This document shows positions 1 through 9,762 of a DNA stretch of 64,000 nt, piece by piece; position 1 is the first letter of the stretch; every line of letters starts with the position of its first letter. The stretch spans positions 45,658 to 109,657 of the forward strand of contig BQIV01000013.1 of the NCBI GenBank assembly GCA_021604005.1, given 5' to 3'. This DNA comes from Nitrospirales bacterium. GTDB taxonomy: Bacteria > Nitrospirota > Nitrospiria > Nitrospirales > UBA8639. The notes under the pieces are model-generated. The model made no database searches and was not told where the DNA came from. It saw only the letters and a list, made by a program, of their open reading frames with translations. The position numbers and the translations under genes are program-made.

Positions 1-330
1 AACCTCATCGCCAACCACAAGTGTGCCAACAGCGCAAGGAACCAACGCGCCGGCAAACCCCGAAGACACCACTAAATCCCAGGATGCATGGCCGAGTGCA
101 GCTAGCGAGACATGCGCGGCTTTCTGAAGACCAATCCCCGATTGCCACACGGACACATGCGCCTTCCCCCGTCGCCCGATCGCGCATCGCACGCCAGCCA
201 TGGTCGTCGTGCGTTCCACCGTGAACGCTTCCACGACAGCCTGAAATTCCCAACGAGTCGCAGTGAAGATGGCAATGTTAACGTGAGGAACCTCGGAAGA
301 GACGAATGGTCTCACTGATCGACTGACCGC
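1..330. other. Intergenic stretch, no supported gene
   Basis: I see no coding region here that I can support. Open frames exist on both strands but have unusual, Cys/Arg/His-rich composition and no recognisable motif. The left edge may lie just outside a gene that sits beyond the window. Confidence 0.5.
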
Positions 331-2511
331 TTAGAGGTTTTTGGGTTGATGTCGTCGGGCTGCCTGAGTGGCGATGCGTAATTCATCAGCTCGTGACTGA
401 CCGTTCATCTTGATATTTCGGTACATCGCTAACGCCCACAGCGGGAAGTATTTAAAATACCCATGATAGCGGAGATAAAACACGCGGGGAAAACCGGTTC
501 CTGTGTGAAAAGGCTCGTCCCATACCCCATCTTGACGTTGATGGCGCAGCAAGTAATTCACCCCGCGTACCACACTAATGGAATCTGAAGCACCCGCCGC
601 CAACAAAGCCATTAGCGCCCACGCGGTTTGCGACGCGGTACTCTCACCCTGCCCAGCCGTGGCAGTATCAGCATAGGATTCACATGACTCGCCCCACCCG
701 CCATCGTGATTCTGGACGGTTTCGAGCCAGACTACCGCCTTTTGAATCCATGGAGATGACATATCAATATCCATCGCTCGCAACCCTGAGAGTACGCACC
801 ATGTCCCATAGACATAATTCACCCCCCAACGGCCATACCAACTTCCATTGGCTTCCTGCTCACGTTGCAAGAACTCTAAAGCCGGCTCAACTGCCGGATG
901 GGTACGGTCATATCCCAACGTTCCTAACATTTCGAGACACCGTCCTGTGAGATCAGCGGTACTCGGATCGAGCAATGCTTCATGATCGGCAAATGGAATT
1001 TTATTGAAGATGAGCCGATTATTGTCTTTATCGTAGGCCCCCCACCCTCCATCGGACCCTTGCATAGCTAGGGCCCATTCGCAACCCGATCGAATAGCAT
1101 CATCGCGATCAGCCGGCAATTCGGTCTCAAGTTTTGCTAAGGCAATGACCACAGCCGCTGTGTCATCCACATCTGGATACCAATCATTTTCACCCTGAAA
1201 GTACCATCCGCCTGGACGAGCGTTTGGAGATGAAATAATCCAGTCTCCCACTCTGTCGGTTTGGCGAGACCGTAACCAGGAGGCGGCTCGCAGCAATGAC
1301 GGATGATCAGGTTTCAACCCACGTTCAACGAGCATATCTACGGTCAAAGCGGTATCCCAAACCGGTGACACGCAGGGCTGAAGGTGCAACGTGCCCTTTT
1401 GGCTTCCCCTATCGCGAGACGGCGCATAGACTTCAAGCGCTTCGATTTCTTGTAATGCTTTGACAATCTGAGGATGATCGGCAGAATAGCCTAAGGCCTG
1501 TAAGGCCACAATCGAATTGGCCATAGCGGGATAGATGGCCCCCAACCCTCCCTCTCCCTGCATATGCTCCAACATCCAGGTTTCAGCCTTTTTGACTGCA
1601 CGCTTCCGCAGCGATTGCATGGGATACATCTCATAGAGTTTCAAAACTGCATCAATCCAGACAAAAAAGTTTCGCCAACTCAACAAGACTCCATCTTTCT
1701 TAAACGGCGAAACCTGCGAATAATCAACCTGACTCGACGGCTGAACAAACAGTTCGTCAATTCCTTGGTCTTGTGAAATATGACAAAGAGGTCGTTTCGC
1801 AAAAATGATGAGAAGCGGAATGATCACGACACGCGACCAATACGACACCGCATACAGATTAAAGTACAACCACTGAGGCGCCAACATAATTTCAGCCGGC
1901 ATGCTTGGCACACCTCTCCACGGATACTGACCAAATAATGCTAACGTAATCTTGGTAAACACATTGGCCTCAACCACGCCCCCTCGTTCCAAAATCAACT
2001 CGCGCGCCTTCTTCATAAAGGGTTCATCAGGCGACACGCCACAGAGCTTTAAGGCGAAATAGGCTTTGACCGATGCACTGAGATCTGATGGACCCCCTAC
2101 ATGAATCGGCCATCCGCCCTCGTCCAATTGCATATCGATGAGATATTGCATCGCCTTTCGTTCCCGCTCAGGGTCAACGCGATCCATAAACCGTCTTAGC
2201 ATCAGGTATTCAGACGTCAGCGTCGTATCGGCTTCAAGTTCGGCAACCCAGTACCCGACCTCTTTATTCTGGTGCGAGAGAAACCAGGATTCCCCTCGCA
2301 ATAACGCCTCTTCAATGGATTCAGCATGACCTAAGGTTGCGGAAGACCCCCGGCTCGATGGCGACGGAACTGCCGGAACGGGATTGGGATTATGAGAAAC
2401 GAGTTTCAGATCCGGAGTGTGGCGTGTAGCGGTACGTGACTGAAAGGCTGGCTGGACATTCGACAACAAACTGTCGGAAAGGCGCACCAACAGTTGCTTA
2501 AGAATCCTCAT
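331..2511 (-). CDS. shc: Squalene-hopene cyclase
   Basis: Terpenoid cyclase that folds squalene into the pentacyclic hopene/hopanol core of hopanoids, a membrane-associated step. The 726-residue product carries the class II cyclase acid motif DVDD near residues 447-450 and several QW-type repeats (for example QGSDGGWGAYD and QNHDGGWGES). It ends in the family's usual block GFPRVFYLRYHGYFKYFPLWA. Length is at the long end for the family because about 70 low-complexity residues (Ser/Pro/Asn rich) precede the first conserved helix; the true start could be internal. No other hopanoid (hpn) genes are adjacent. An RND/MMPL exporter with some similarity in type to hopanoid transporters lies 27 kb away, inside the polyketide operon. 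Identification is firm; the start is less certain. Confidence 0.95.
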   Translation of the reverse strand: MRILKQLLVRLSDSLLSNVQPAFQSRTATRHTPDLKLVSHNPNPVPAVPSPSSRGSSATLGHAESIEEALLRGESWFLSHQNKEVGYWVAELEADTTLTSEYLMLRRFMDRVDPERERKAMQYLIDMQLDEGGWPIHVGGPSDLSASVKAYFALKLCGVSPDEPFMKKARELILERGGVVEANVFTKITLALFGQYPWRGVPSMPAEIMLAPQWLYFNLYAVSYWSRVVIIPLLIIFAKRPLCHISQDQGIDELFVQPSSQVDYSQVSPFKKDGVLLSWRNFFVWIDAVLKLYEMYPMQSLRKRAVKKAETWMLEHMQGEGGLGAIYPAMANSIVALQALGYSADHPQIVKALQEIEALEVYAPSRDRGSQKGTLHLQPCVSPVWDTALTVDMLVERGLKPDHPSLLRAASWLRSRQTDRVGDWIISSPNARPGGWYFQGENDWYPDVDDTAAVVIALAKLETELPADRDDAIRSGCEWALAMQGSDGGWGAYDKDNNRLIFNKIPFADHEALLDPSTADLTGRCLEMLGTLGYDRTHPAVEPALEFLQREQEANGSWYGRWGVNYVYGTWCVLSGLRAMDIDMSSPWIQKAVVWLETVQNHDGGWGESCESYADTATAGQGESTASQTAWALMALLAAGASDSISVVRGVNYLLRHQRQDGVWDEPFHTGTGFPRVFYLRYHGYFKYFPLWALAMYRNIKMNGQSRADELRIATQAARRHQPKNL

Positions 2512-2739
2512 AACTTATTTGCAAACGTCTGGTAAATGAAGTACCACTGAAGAGAATGCCTGAGCATTCATTGGGATATGCCCACAATGCCCTTCATGCT
2601 ACTAGAGGGCTGTTGCTTATAGCAAAACACCTAGACACTGTCAACGCTTGACGACTGACGTGAACGGCCAGTTCGCTTAGAGAAAGAAACGGAAAGGAAC
2701 AGGGAACGACACTCTCACGATCATCATCCATGCACTCGT

Positions 2740-4044
2740 TTACGAGAGCAGGATAATTCGATCTCGATGTTGTTGAACATGCCTCGTACCGTTACGTGTA
2801 TCAAATACAACAGATGCCTGCTTGACTATCATGTCATAGTCAAAGGCCGAATGGGCCGTTAAAATAAGGGCGCACGAACTTCCGGCAACGAGCTCTGGAG
2901 TGAGGTCTTGTGATTTATACTGACGATCTGCCACGGAAATGCTGGGAGCAAAGGGGTCCGAATAAACCAACGTCGCATTTTCACGCTGCAACAGTTCCAT
3001 GACCTTGGTCGCCGGCGATTCACGTTCATCGCTAATGTCGGCCTTATAGGTAACCCCCAATACGAGCACCTGGGCTCCATTCAAACATTGTCCGCGCTGA
3101 TTCAGTACCCGCTGCAATTTGCTAACAACGTAATAGGGCATATTTTCATTGATTTCGCCAGCCAATTCGATAAAGCGGGTATGAATATCATACTCCTTTG
3201 ATTTCCACGCCAAGTAATATGGATCCAACGGGATACAATGCCCACCAACACCAGGCCCAGGGTAAAACGGCATAAACCCAAAGTTTTTGGTCGCCGCCGC
3301 GTCGATCACTTCATACACATTGATGTTCATTCGATCGCACAGTAACGTCAACTCATTCACGAGCGCGATATTCACCGAGCGAAACACATTCTCGAACACC
3401 TTGGCCATTTCAGCCACCCGCGGAGAACTCAGTGGGAATATTTTCACGATCGACTGCTCGTAGAAGGCCTTCGCCACTTCACGACACCCTTCTGTCACAC
3501 CGCCAACAAGCTTAAAGGTATTATGGGTTTTAAAGTCCTCATTGCCAGGATCAACGCGCTCGGGAGAAAAGGCGACAAACAAATCCTTGCCAACCGTCAA
3601 CCCCTGTTCTTCTAATCGCGGAAGAATGACTTCTTCTGTCGTACCAGGATACGTGGTACTCTCCAACACGACCAAAAGATCCGGATGCGCATACCGTGCC
3701 AGGTGCTCTGTTACCTTCAAAATTGCCGTGATATCCGGTTCTTTATTTTTGGTGAGCGGAGTCGGCACACAAATCAGAACAACATCGCAATCATGTAACT
3801 TCGAAAAATCTGTGGTAGCCACAAGTTTTTTACTTTGCACGACATCACGAAGTTCCGCATCATCCACATCACCGATGTAATTATTCCCTTGATTAACCAA
3901 ATCTACTTTTGCAGCAACTGAATCGATTCCAACAACAGAAAATCCCGTTTTCGCCTGAAGGACGGCAAGAGGAAGTCCGACATAACCGAGACCAATAACG
4001 CCAACTTTGGCTGAACGATCTTTAATTCTTTCTAACATCTTCAT
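2740..4044 (-). CDS. wbpA: UDP-N-acetyl-D-glucosamine 6-dehydrogenase family (WbpA-like)
   Basis: NAD-dependent nucleotide-sugar dehydrogenase of 434 residues, the type that oxidises C6 of UDP-HexNAc (or UDP-Glc) to a uronic acid for surface polysaccharide. The N-terminal Rossmann fold has VGVIGLGYVGLPLA. The catalytic cysteine sits in GPGVGGHCIPLDPYYL near residue 268, and this block together with FSPERVDPG matches the WbpA/WbpO branch better than plain UDP-glucose dehydrogenase. A C-terminal UDP-binding domain follows (LGVTYKADISDERESPA). It stands alone: no glycosyltransferase or epimerase is next to it, so the polysaccharide it serves is not visible. Exact substrate (GlcNAc, GalNAc or ManNAc) is inferred. 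Confidence 0.88.
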   Translation of the reverse strand: MKMLERIKDRSAKVGVIGLGYVGLPLAVLQAKTGFSVVGIDSVAAKVDLVNQGNNYIGDVDDAELRDVVQSKKLVATTDFSKLHDCDVVLICVPTPLTKNKEPDITAILKVTEHLARYAHPDLLVVLESTTYPGTTEEVILPRLEEQGLTVGKDLFVAFSPERVDPGNEDFKTHNTFKLVGGVTEGCREVAKAFYEQSIVKIFPLSSPRVAEMAKVFENVFRSVNIALVNELTLLCDRMNINVYEVIDAAATKNFGFMPFYPGPGVGGHCIPLDPYYLAWKSKEYDIHTRFIELAGEINENMPYYVVSKLQRVLNQRGQCLNGAQVLVLGVTYKADISDERESPATKVMELLQRENATLVYSDPFAPSISVADRQYKSQDLTPELVAGSSCALILTAHSAFDYDMIVKQASVVFDTRNGTRHVQQHRDRIILLS

Positions 4045-4316
4045 CTCTCACTCCTCCTTGAGCACCTTCAGATTGCGACAACAGACATACATGTTTTCCA
4101 TCGGGCAGGTAGATTGGAAACTTTATAGCGAAACCACATAACCTCCAAGCGGTAACCGTGGTTACGATCATTGCTTATCTCTGGGAGAGAGCCGAGAATA
4201 GGCTGCCGCGTACAACTTGTTCTCTCCAAAGATATAGGTGAGAGGGAGCCAAGACCGGGAAGAACACATGTCGTACAGATGGAAGTGTATTGAATAAGGT
4301 GGAGAGCCCGCACTTC

Positions 4317-4763
4317 CTACGATGACACATCATTGGTCACATTTGTTAACACTTTATCTTGATCAATAGCCCACACATCACAGGTGGTATCTCCATCAAT
4401 ATTGCCGATAGCGACAGCCACAAAACTATTTGCCGTCGCTTGATCCAAGGTCGATGCCGTACAACCGGGTGGAAGCGTCCCGAGGCTGGACTTTCCTATT
4501 TCGTAATAATACCGTTGGGATGAACCACTCACCGCAAACCCTATCGCATTAAAATCGTCGATATACCCATTATTTTCTGCAAAATAGGCAATTTGGCCTG
4601 TATGAATGGCCACCAAATTATTTTTGGCCTCCGTCTGTTTGGCCTTTGCCTGATACGTCATGAATTTAGGTATGGCAATTGTGGCAAGTATACCGATAAT
4701 CGCCACAACAATCATGAGCTCTGTTAAACTGAACCCGCGTTTATTGCGTACGTGTTTTCTCAT
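4317..4763 (-). CDS. Type IV pilin-like protein (class III signal peptide)
   Basis: Pilin subunit predicted to be processed by a prepilin peptidase and assembled into a type IV pilus or pseudopilus. I place the start at 4763, giving a 10-residue basic leader [10 protein letters not shown], cleavage before Phe, Glu5 of the mature protein (FSLTE) and a hydrophobic helix [17 protein letters not shown]. An AGGAGA ribosome site sits about 7 bases before this ATG, which favours it over a start 19 codons upstream. The globular part has two cysteines (PPGC and TTCD) that could form the C-terminal disulfide loop. About 148 residues. No pilus assembly genes (pilB, pilC, pilD) are nearby, so it is an orphan pilin here. 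Confidence 0.88.
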   Translation of the reverse strand: MRKHVRNKRGFSLTELMIVVAIIGILATIAIPKFMTYQAKAKQTEAKNNLVAIHTGQIAYFAENNGYIDDFNAIGFAVSGSSQRYYYEIGKSSLGTLPPGCTASTLDQATANSFVAVAIGNIDGDTTCDVWAIDQDKVLTNVTNDVSS

Positions 4764-5116
4764 GTGTATGTCTCCTGCAAATAAAACAACTCGGTTGCGG
4801 TCTGTCACGTGAATGGCCATTTATTCAGCCATGACACAACTATCGCTATTGTGCAAGAAGCTCCATCTTTTGTCTATGCTTCCCGCCTTGTATGCCGTCC
4901 ATGTGGAATACAAGCCACAAGCGGACACGTTGCCTTTTCCGTCATTCTCTTTGTCGGTCGACCCGCAGAAAAGCCTAAGGACCCGCTTGTGATGTGATAC
5001 ACGATATGTACGAGATCACCCCGCGTACTCACAATAGTCCAAATGAGGGGCATAGGTTTCGGCCCACACAATACAACGATGGCTCTCTGCCACGCGTCAT
5101 TGTCGCATTCACATGT
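4764..5116. other. Intergenic stretch upstream of the pilin gene
   Basis: About 350 bases between the pilin start and the end of the TPR lipoprotein gene. It should hold the pilin promoter. I looked for a sigma-54 (-24/-12) match, common for pilins, and did not find a convincing one. Open frames on both strands here show no recognisable protein. Confidence 0.4.
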
Positions 5117-6943
5117 TTACGGAGTAAGAGAATGTTCAGAAGCGCTATGACTGACTTTGGGAAGGTCCGATTGAAGTGTGTCTTGTGATATCGGCTCACC
5201 AAACCCTTGGTCGCGAAACCGTTTGATCAACCGTTCATTAGACGAATCAAGTTCAATCGAACGTGTCCAAGCTTGTTGAGCTTTCTCCAACTCATCCCGG
5301 TGAAGGTAAATTTCTCCAAGATGCTCAAAAATGACGGGATCATTGGTGATTAACGACAACGCCTGATGAATGGTCGCCAATGCCTCTTCACTTCGCCCGA
5401 CTTTGAATAACGCCCAACCGAGACTATCGATATAATACCCATTATTAGGCTTTAATTCGACCGCACGTTGAGTGAGCTTGAGGGCTTGCTCGATCTGCAC
5501 TCCCCGGTCCGCATAGCTATACCCAAGGTAATTGAGGGCATCGGCATGCTCCGGCTCTAATTGTAATGCGCGTTGCATAGACTGGACAACATCATCAAAC
5601 CGATCCAATTTGTCATAGGCCGTTCCCAAATTGAAGTACAAATCGGCATTCGTTGGATCTTGCTCTATACCCTCTTCAAACTCTCTGGCTCCAGCCGTAA
5701 AGTCTTCTTGCTGAAGGTACGTGAGGCCCAACAATAAATACGGCTCCGACCGCTTGGGGTGGATCTGCTTGGCTTGCTCTAAATATGAGACGGCATCCGG
5801 ATACTGTTTTTGGCGATAGGCCAAAAATCCAAGATGCACTAAACTGTCATAATATCGTGGATTGATCTTGAGATTGGCTTGATAGGTCTGTATCGCCTGT
5901 TGAAAATTATTCTGCTCTTCATACATCAGCCCCAGATAGTCTCGCACCCGAAGCTCATGAGGCCTGGCCTGCAAAATCGCAACGAGCTCATCAATCGCCT
6001 GTTGATAGTTACCCATTTCCCCATAGATCAACGCCGCACGAACTTTGACATTCAAGTCGTCTGGATGATCGTCTGAAATCCGCGATAAGTGTTGCAACGC
6101 TTTGTCGTACGAATGAGCGCTCAGAAACAACTTCACAAGTTGCAAGCGAAATTCCTTATCGTGTGGATTAACCTCTTGCAGATACCGTTCGTACACACCG
6201 GCGGCTTTTTCCTGGTTCTTTTGATCCTCATACAAACCAGCTAAACTCTGGTATGCCCGGCGAAAATCAGTACGTAACGCAATAGCCTTTTCAAAATGCC
6301 GCTTGGCCGCTTCGACGGCACCTGACTCATTGCTCGTAATGCCAAGATAGTAATGGGCTGCCGAAGAACGTGGAACGTGGGTCACGGCGGTTTCAAAGAC
6401 CGCCTGAGCTTCCGCCGTCCGTTTCAGTCCCAAAAGCAGCATGCCTTTCGAGACATAGCCTTGATCGTCCTTCGGTGAGTCAGCTATCACGCGATCGAAG
6501 ATGGACAGGGCTTTCGTTGAGTGACCGGTTCCCGCATATATCCGCGCCAACTGCATCAAATGCGAAACATCGTCAACCGCCGACAACCGGATATCATCGG
6601 CCACTTCAACGGCCAATGACATCTCACTATTCGAAAAATGCAACGTGGCAATGCGTAATTTTAAAAATGCCGAACCGGGATCAATTCGCAATCCCCGTTG
6701 ATATTCCGCTATAGCCTCTGTTGAATTATTGGCCAACTCAGCCATATACCCGCGAAGAAAGTGATAGTATGCTTGCGGATGTACATGCGCAGCCACAGGC
6801 TTGGGAGGGGGGGGAAGTGCTGGAGTTCCCTGCGGAGCGGTACCACACGAGAGAATCAACAAAGGCGTCGCAAGGAACACGAGAGAAAGCCGTGCCCTGC
6901 AAGACGTTGTATGGTTCCAGTATTGACGACCAAATGTATCCAT
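5117..6943 (-). CDS. TPR-repeat lipoprotein
   Basis: Exported lipid-anchored scaffold protein of 608 residues. A hydrophobic N-terminal segment ends in a lipobox-like ILSC at about residue 33, so the mature protein would begin with a lipidated cysteine followed by a Pro-rich linker. From about residue 55 to 575 it is built of roughly a dozen to fifteen 34-residue tetratricopeptide repeats (recognisable units such as LLGLTYLQQEDFTAGAREFE and NYLGYSYADRGVQIEQALKL). Such proteins organise multiprotein assemblies in the periplasm; no partner is identified. It follows dnaB by 74 bases on the same strand and may be the last gene of the serC-serA-hisZ-dnaB run. The ribosome site before the chosen ATG is weak. 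Confidence 0.85.
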   Translation of the reverse strand: MDTFGRQYWNHTTSCRARLSLVFLATPLLILSCGTAPQGTPALPPPPKPVAAHVHPQAYYHFLRGYMAELANNSTEAIAEYQRGLRIDPGSAFLKLRIATLHFSNSEMSLAVEVADDIRLSAVDDVSHLMQLARIYAGTGHSTKALSIFDRVIADSPKDDQGYVSKGMLLLGLKRTAEAQAVFETAVTHVPRSSAAHYYLGITSNESGAVEAAKRHFEKAIALRTDFRRAYQSLAGLYEDQKNQEKAAGVYERYLQEVNPHDKEFRLQLVKLFLSAHSYDKALQHLSRISDDHPDDLNVKVRAALIYGEMGNYQQAIDELVAILQARPHELRVRDYLGLMYEEQNNFQQAIQTYQANLKINPRYYDSLVHLGFLAYRQKQYPDAVSYLEQAKQIHPKRSEPYLLLGLTYLQQEDFTAGAREFEEGIEQDPTNADLYFNLGTAYDKLDRFDDVVQSMQRALQLEPEHADALNYLGYSYADRGVQIEQALKLTQRAVELKPNNGYYIDSLGWALFKVGRSEEALATIHQALSLITNDPVIFEHLGEIYLHRDELEKAQQAWTRSIELDSSNERLIKRFRDQGFGEPISQDTLQSDLPKVSHSASEHSLTP

Positions 6944-7017
6944 CTAGATCACGAACAATAATGTTATCCGTATTCTAACATGATCGGCACAGAGAGGGGA
7001 TCACACAACCAAAAAAT

Positions 7018-8394
7018 TCACGCATGGCTCCCCTCATGACTCTCGTGATGCTCTTCAAGGTCTCGAAACGCCGCGTATTGATCATGAAAGTGAAGGCGAG
7101 GCTCACCAATAGGACCATTCCGATGCTTACGAACAAGAATTTGCGCCACGCCCTTTTCTTCCGTGTCGGGGTCATAGACTTCGTCTCGATAAATGAACAT
7201 GACCACATCGGCATCCTGTTCAATCGCCCCGGATTCCCGAAGATCAGCGAGTACGGGGCGTTTATCAGTCCGATTTTCAACGGCACGACTTAACTGTGAT
7301 AACGCAATAATCGGAATATCAAGCTCTTTGGCCAGCCCCTTTAGTGCACGCGAAATATCGGAAATTTCCTGTTGCCGCGACTCGGAATCACGCCGGCCTT
7401 CCATGAGCTGTAAATAATCAATGATTAACAAGTCAAGTCCATGTTCCGCCTTCAGGCGACGGGCCTTGCCTCGCATCTGCTGCACGGAAAGATTCCCGGA
7501 ATCATCGATGTAAATTTTGGCCTCCTCCAATCGAGTCGCCGCATTCGTCAATGCCTTCCAATCATGGCTGGATAATTGACCGGTTCGTAGCGCATGCGAA
7601 TCGAGCAACGCCTGAGAACTCAACATCCGCAGCACAAGTTGAGCTTTTGACATTTCCAAGCTAAAAATTCCAACCACGGCATTGCCTTTGATCGATGCAT
7701 TTTCAGCAATACCCAAGGCCAGACTCGTTTTCCCCATGCTTGGCCGGCCGGCAATAATAATAAGATCCGAAGCCTGTAACCCTGCCGTGAGATCATCAAG
7801 TCTGGCATATCCCGTTGGAACGCCCGTGATACGTTCCTTACGGCTGTAGAGACGATCAACAATTTCTACACTTTCCTTAATAATATCACTGACCGGCAGA
7901 AACGAACGTCCTAATTTCCCTTGCGCTAAACGAAAGACTTCACGCTCCGCAAAGTCTAATAATTCGTCAGTAGGACTCGTGCCTTCGTACCCTCGAGTCG
8001 CCACGTCCGTGGCCGTGCGAATGAGTCCACGCAGCATGGATTTATCATGAACGATCTTACTATGGTATCGGATGTTTGCGGCACTGGCTACCATGTGGAC
8101 GAGCTCAGCAACATACGATGCCCCCCCAACATTCTCTAATTCGCCGATGCTTTTCAGGTGTTCGGTTAACGTAATTTGATCAACCGGCTCATTCTGCTCC
8201 GACAGCGTCATCATGGCTTGGTAGAGGGTGCGGTGGGCTGAACGGTAAAAGTCTTCTTCCGACACAATCTCAATAGCGCGGTTCAAGGCAGCGTTATCCA
8301 GTAAAATCGCGCCAAGCACGGATTGTTCCGCCTCCAGATTCTGTGGAGGCAATCGAAGATCGGTCATTTCAGACACTGACATGAGGCGGTCCAT
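7018..8394 (-). CDS. dnaB: Replicative DNA helicase DnaB
   Basis: Hexameric 5'-3' helicase of the replication fork, 458 residues, the usual size. The N-terminal helical domain starts with PPQNLEAEQSVLGAILLD. The RecA-type C-terminal domain has Walker A GRPSMGKTS near residue 217, Walker B LLIIDYLQLM and the arginine-finger-region block ADLRESGAIEQDADVVMFIYR. No intein or insertion is visible. The gene overlaps the end of hisZ by 26 bases if the first ATG is used. In-frame ATGs at codons 5 and 10 would shorten or abolish the overlap, and none has a clear ribosome site, so the exact start is open. Translation is probably coupled to hisZ. Confidence 0.96.
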   Translation of the reverse strand: MDRLMSVSEMTDLRLPPQNLEAEQSVLGAILLDNAALNRAIEIVSEEDFYRSAHRTLYQAMMTLSEQNEPVDQITLTEHLKSIGELENVGGASYVAELVHMVASAANIRYHSKIVHDKSMLRGLIRTATDVATRGYEGTSPTDELLDFAEREVFRLAQGKLGRSFLPVSDIIKESVEIVDRLYSRKERITGVPTGYARLDDLTAGLQASDLIIIAGRPSMGKTSLALGIAENASIKGNAVVGIFSLEMSKAQLVLRMLSSQALLDSHALRTGQLSSHDWKALTNAATRLEEAKIYIDDSGNLSVQQMRGKARRLKAEHGLDLLIIDYLQLMEGRRDSESRQQEISDISRALKGLAKELDIPIIALSQLSRAVENRTDKRPVLADLRESGAIEQDADVVMFIYRDEVYDPDTEEKGVAQILVRKHRNGPIGEPRLHFHDQYAAFRDLEEHHESHEGSHA

Positions 8395-9694
8395 TCAATA
8401 TGTCTGGCAATTCATGACACTCAACCGTCGACAGGCGAGGCTGCTTCTGTTGAGGCGTGCATTTCATCAACATGACCGACTGAGGAGGGACACGTGGAGC
8501 ACCGAAAATAATGGCGGTGACTGTCCCCATTTTCTTAGCGCGATCGCGGGCATGGTCGATCAGAGCTGTCTTGCCAACGACCACCGCTTCTTGAATGACC
8601 TGTAACCCTTCGCCACGTAATCGCTGCGCTAACTTACAGGCTGCGCCAAACTGCGTAAGAGGCGCCAACAACAAAATCGGCACGCCCTGCGATCCAGCCT
8701 GGAATCCGACGGGATCTAAACTCGCAAACACGCGATCCATATCAAGCGCGAATCCTGTCGAGGGTAAGTCCCGTCCAAATCGACCCAATAAATGATTATA
8801 CCGGCCTCCCCCTCCGACCTTAGAACCAAGGGAGGAGGTAAAGACATCGAATACCACGCCGTCATAATAATCAAACCCTTGAGACTCGCCAAGATCTACC
8901 AACATATGATCCTTCAGACCGGCAAGATCAAGCAATTGATACACCTTCGCCAAACGCTCAAGCGGTCGCGTTAACGCCACATCTTTTCCAGCGACCGACC
9001 TCCCCCATTCCAGCACCTCATCCTGCCCACAACGCCCAGCGGCATCTAAAATGACCGTCGTTTTCTTGCGAGGCACGCGTTCCTGGCCTAAGATATTCTC
9101 TAGTGCGGGAAGATCCTTATGAGCCGCCGCGGATTCCGCTTGACGTTGGCCAGGCTCTGATAAACCCGATCTGGTTAACAAGGCATGATAAAATCCGACA
9201 TGCCCAAGCGAGACCTTAAAGTCTGGAAGCCCCACAACCTTCAATAACTCAATCAGCGACATCAGCACTTCAGCATCGGCATTCGCATCGTCCATCCCGA
9301 TCAATTCAACGCCAACCTGAAAAATCTCCCTCTCCCGCCCGGCATGTTCAGCCTCATAGCGAAAGACGGTCGTGCGATACGACAAGCGTAACGGTAACCC
9401 TGCACCCCCCATGCCCATCGCCACGATTCGTGCAATTTGTGCGGTGATGTCCGGACGGAGCACAAGGATTCGACCGGTGGTCCAATCGGCAAATTTATAA
9501 CATTTTTCTAAAACCTCCGGAGCAAGGCCGACAGACAGAACGTCTAGAAATTCAAACGTTGGAAGGATAATCTCACGATACCCCCATCGCGAGAGTCGCG
9601 TAATAAGCTGACTTTCTAATGTGCGGACGCGGCGCGCGGTATCCGGCCCAAACGTAGCCGTTCCGATTGGGATGAGCGAGCGCGCCGGTTTCAT
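8369..9694 (-). CDS. hisZ: ATP phosphoribosyltransferase regulatory subunit HisZ
   Basis: Paralogue of histidyl-tRNA synthetase that pairs with short-form HisG to catalyse and feedback-regulate the first step of histidine synthesis. The class II fold motifs are present: FRYEAEHAGREREIFQVGVE (motif 2 region, HisZ rather than HisRS spelling), LGESQGFDYYDGVVFDVF and VGGGGRYNHLL. At 441 residues it is longer than many HisZ. After about residue 345 there is an alpha/beta stretch (VPILLLAPLTQFGAACKLAQ and onward) that resembles the HisRS anticodon-binding domain, which HisZ proteins often lack or shorten. No hisG is in the window. It sits between serA (68-base gap) and dnaB (overlap), which suggests co-transcription. 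Confidence 0.9.
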   Translation of the reverse strand: MKPARSLIPIGTATFGPDTARRVRTLESQLITRLSRWGYREIILPTFEFLDVLSVGLAPEVLEKCYKFADWTTGRILVLRPDITAQIARIVAMGMGGAGLPLRLSYRTTVFRYEAEHAGREREIFQVGVELIGMDDANADAEVLMSLIELLKVVGLPDFKVSLGHVGFYHALLTRSGLSEPGQRQAESAAAHKDLPALENILGQERVPRKKTTVILDAAGRCGQDEVLEWGRSVAGKDVALTRPLERLAKVYQLLDLAGLKDHMLVDLGESQGFDYYDGVVFDVFTSSLGSKVGGGGRYNHLLGRFGRDLPSTGFALDMDRVFASLDPVGFQAGSQGVPILLLAPLTQFGAACKLAQRLRGEGLQVIQEAVVVGKTALIDHARDRAKKMGTVTAIIFGAPRVPPQSVMLMKCTPQQKQPRLSTVECHELPDILNGPPHVSV

Positions 9695-9762
9695 AGACAG
9701 GTAAAGAAAAAATCGACTCGTGGTTATCGTTTGGGCCCAGGAAAGGAATGGACCTGACTCGC

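Noticed and set aside
5..253. Minus-strand open frame of 82 codons at the left edge
   Set aside because: Composition very rich in Cys, Arg and Gly, no ribosome site and no motif; looks like a chance frame.
4068..4313. Minus-strand open frame of 81 codons between pilin and sugar dehydrogenase
   Set aside because: No family pattern and no ribosome site; unlike neighbouring coding sequence.
4764..4950. Sigma-54 promoter for the pilin gene
   Set aside because: The nearest candidate has the GC and GG elements two bases off the required spacing.
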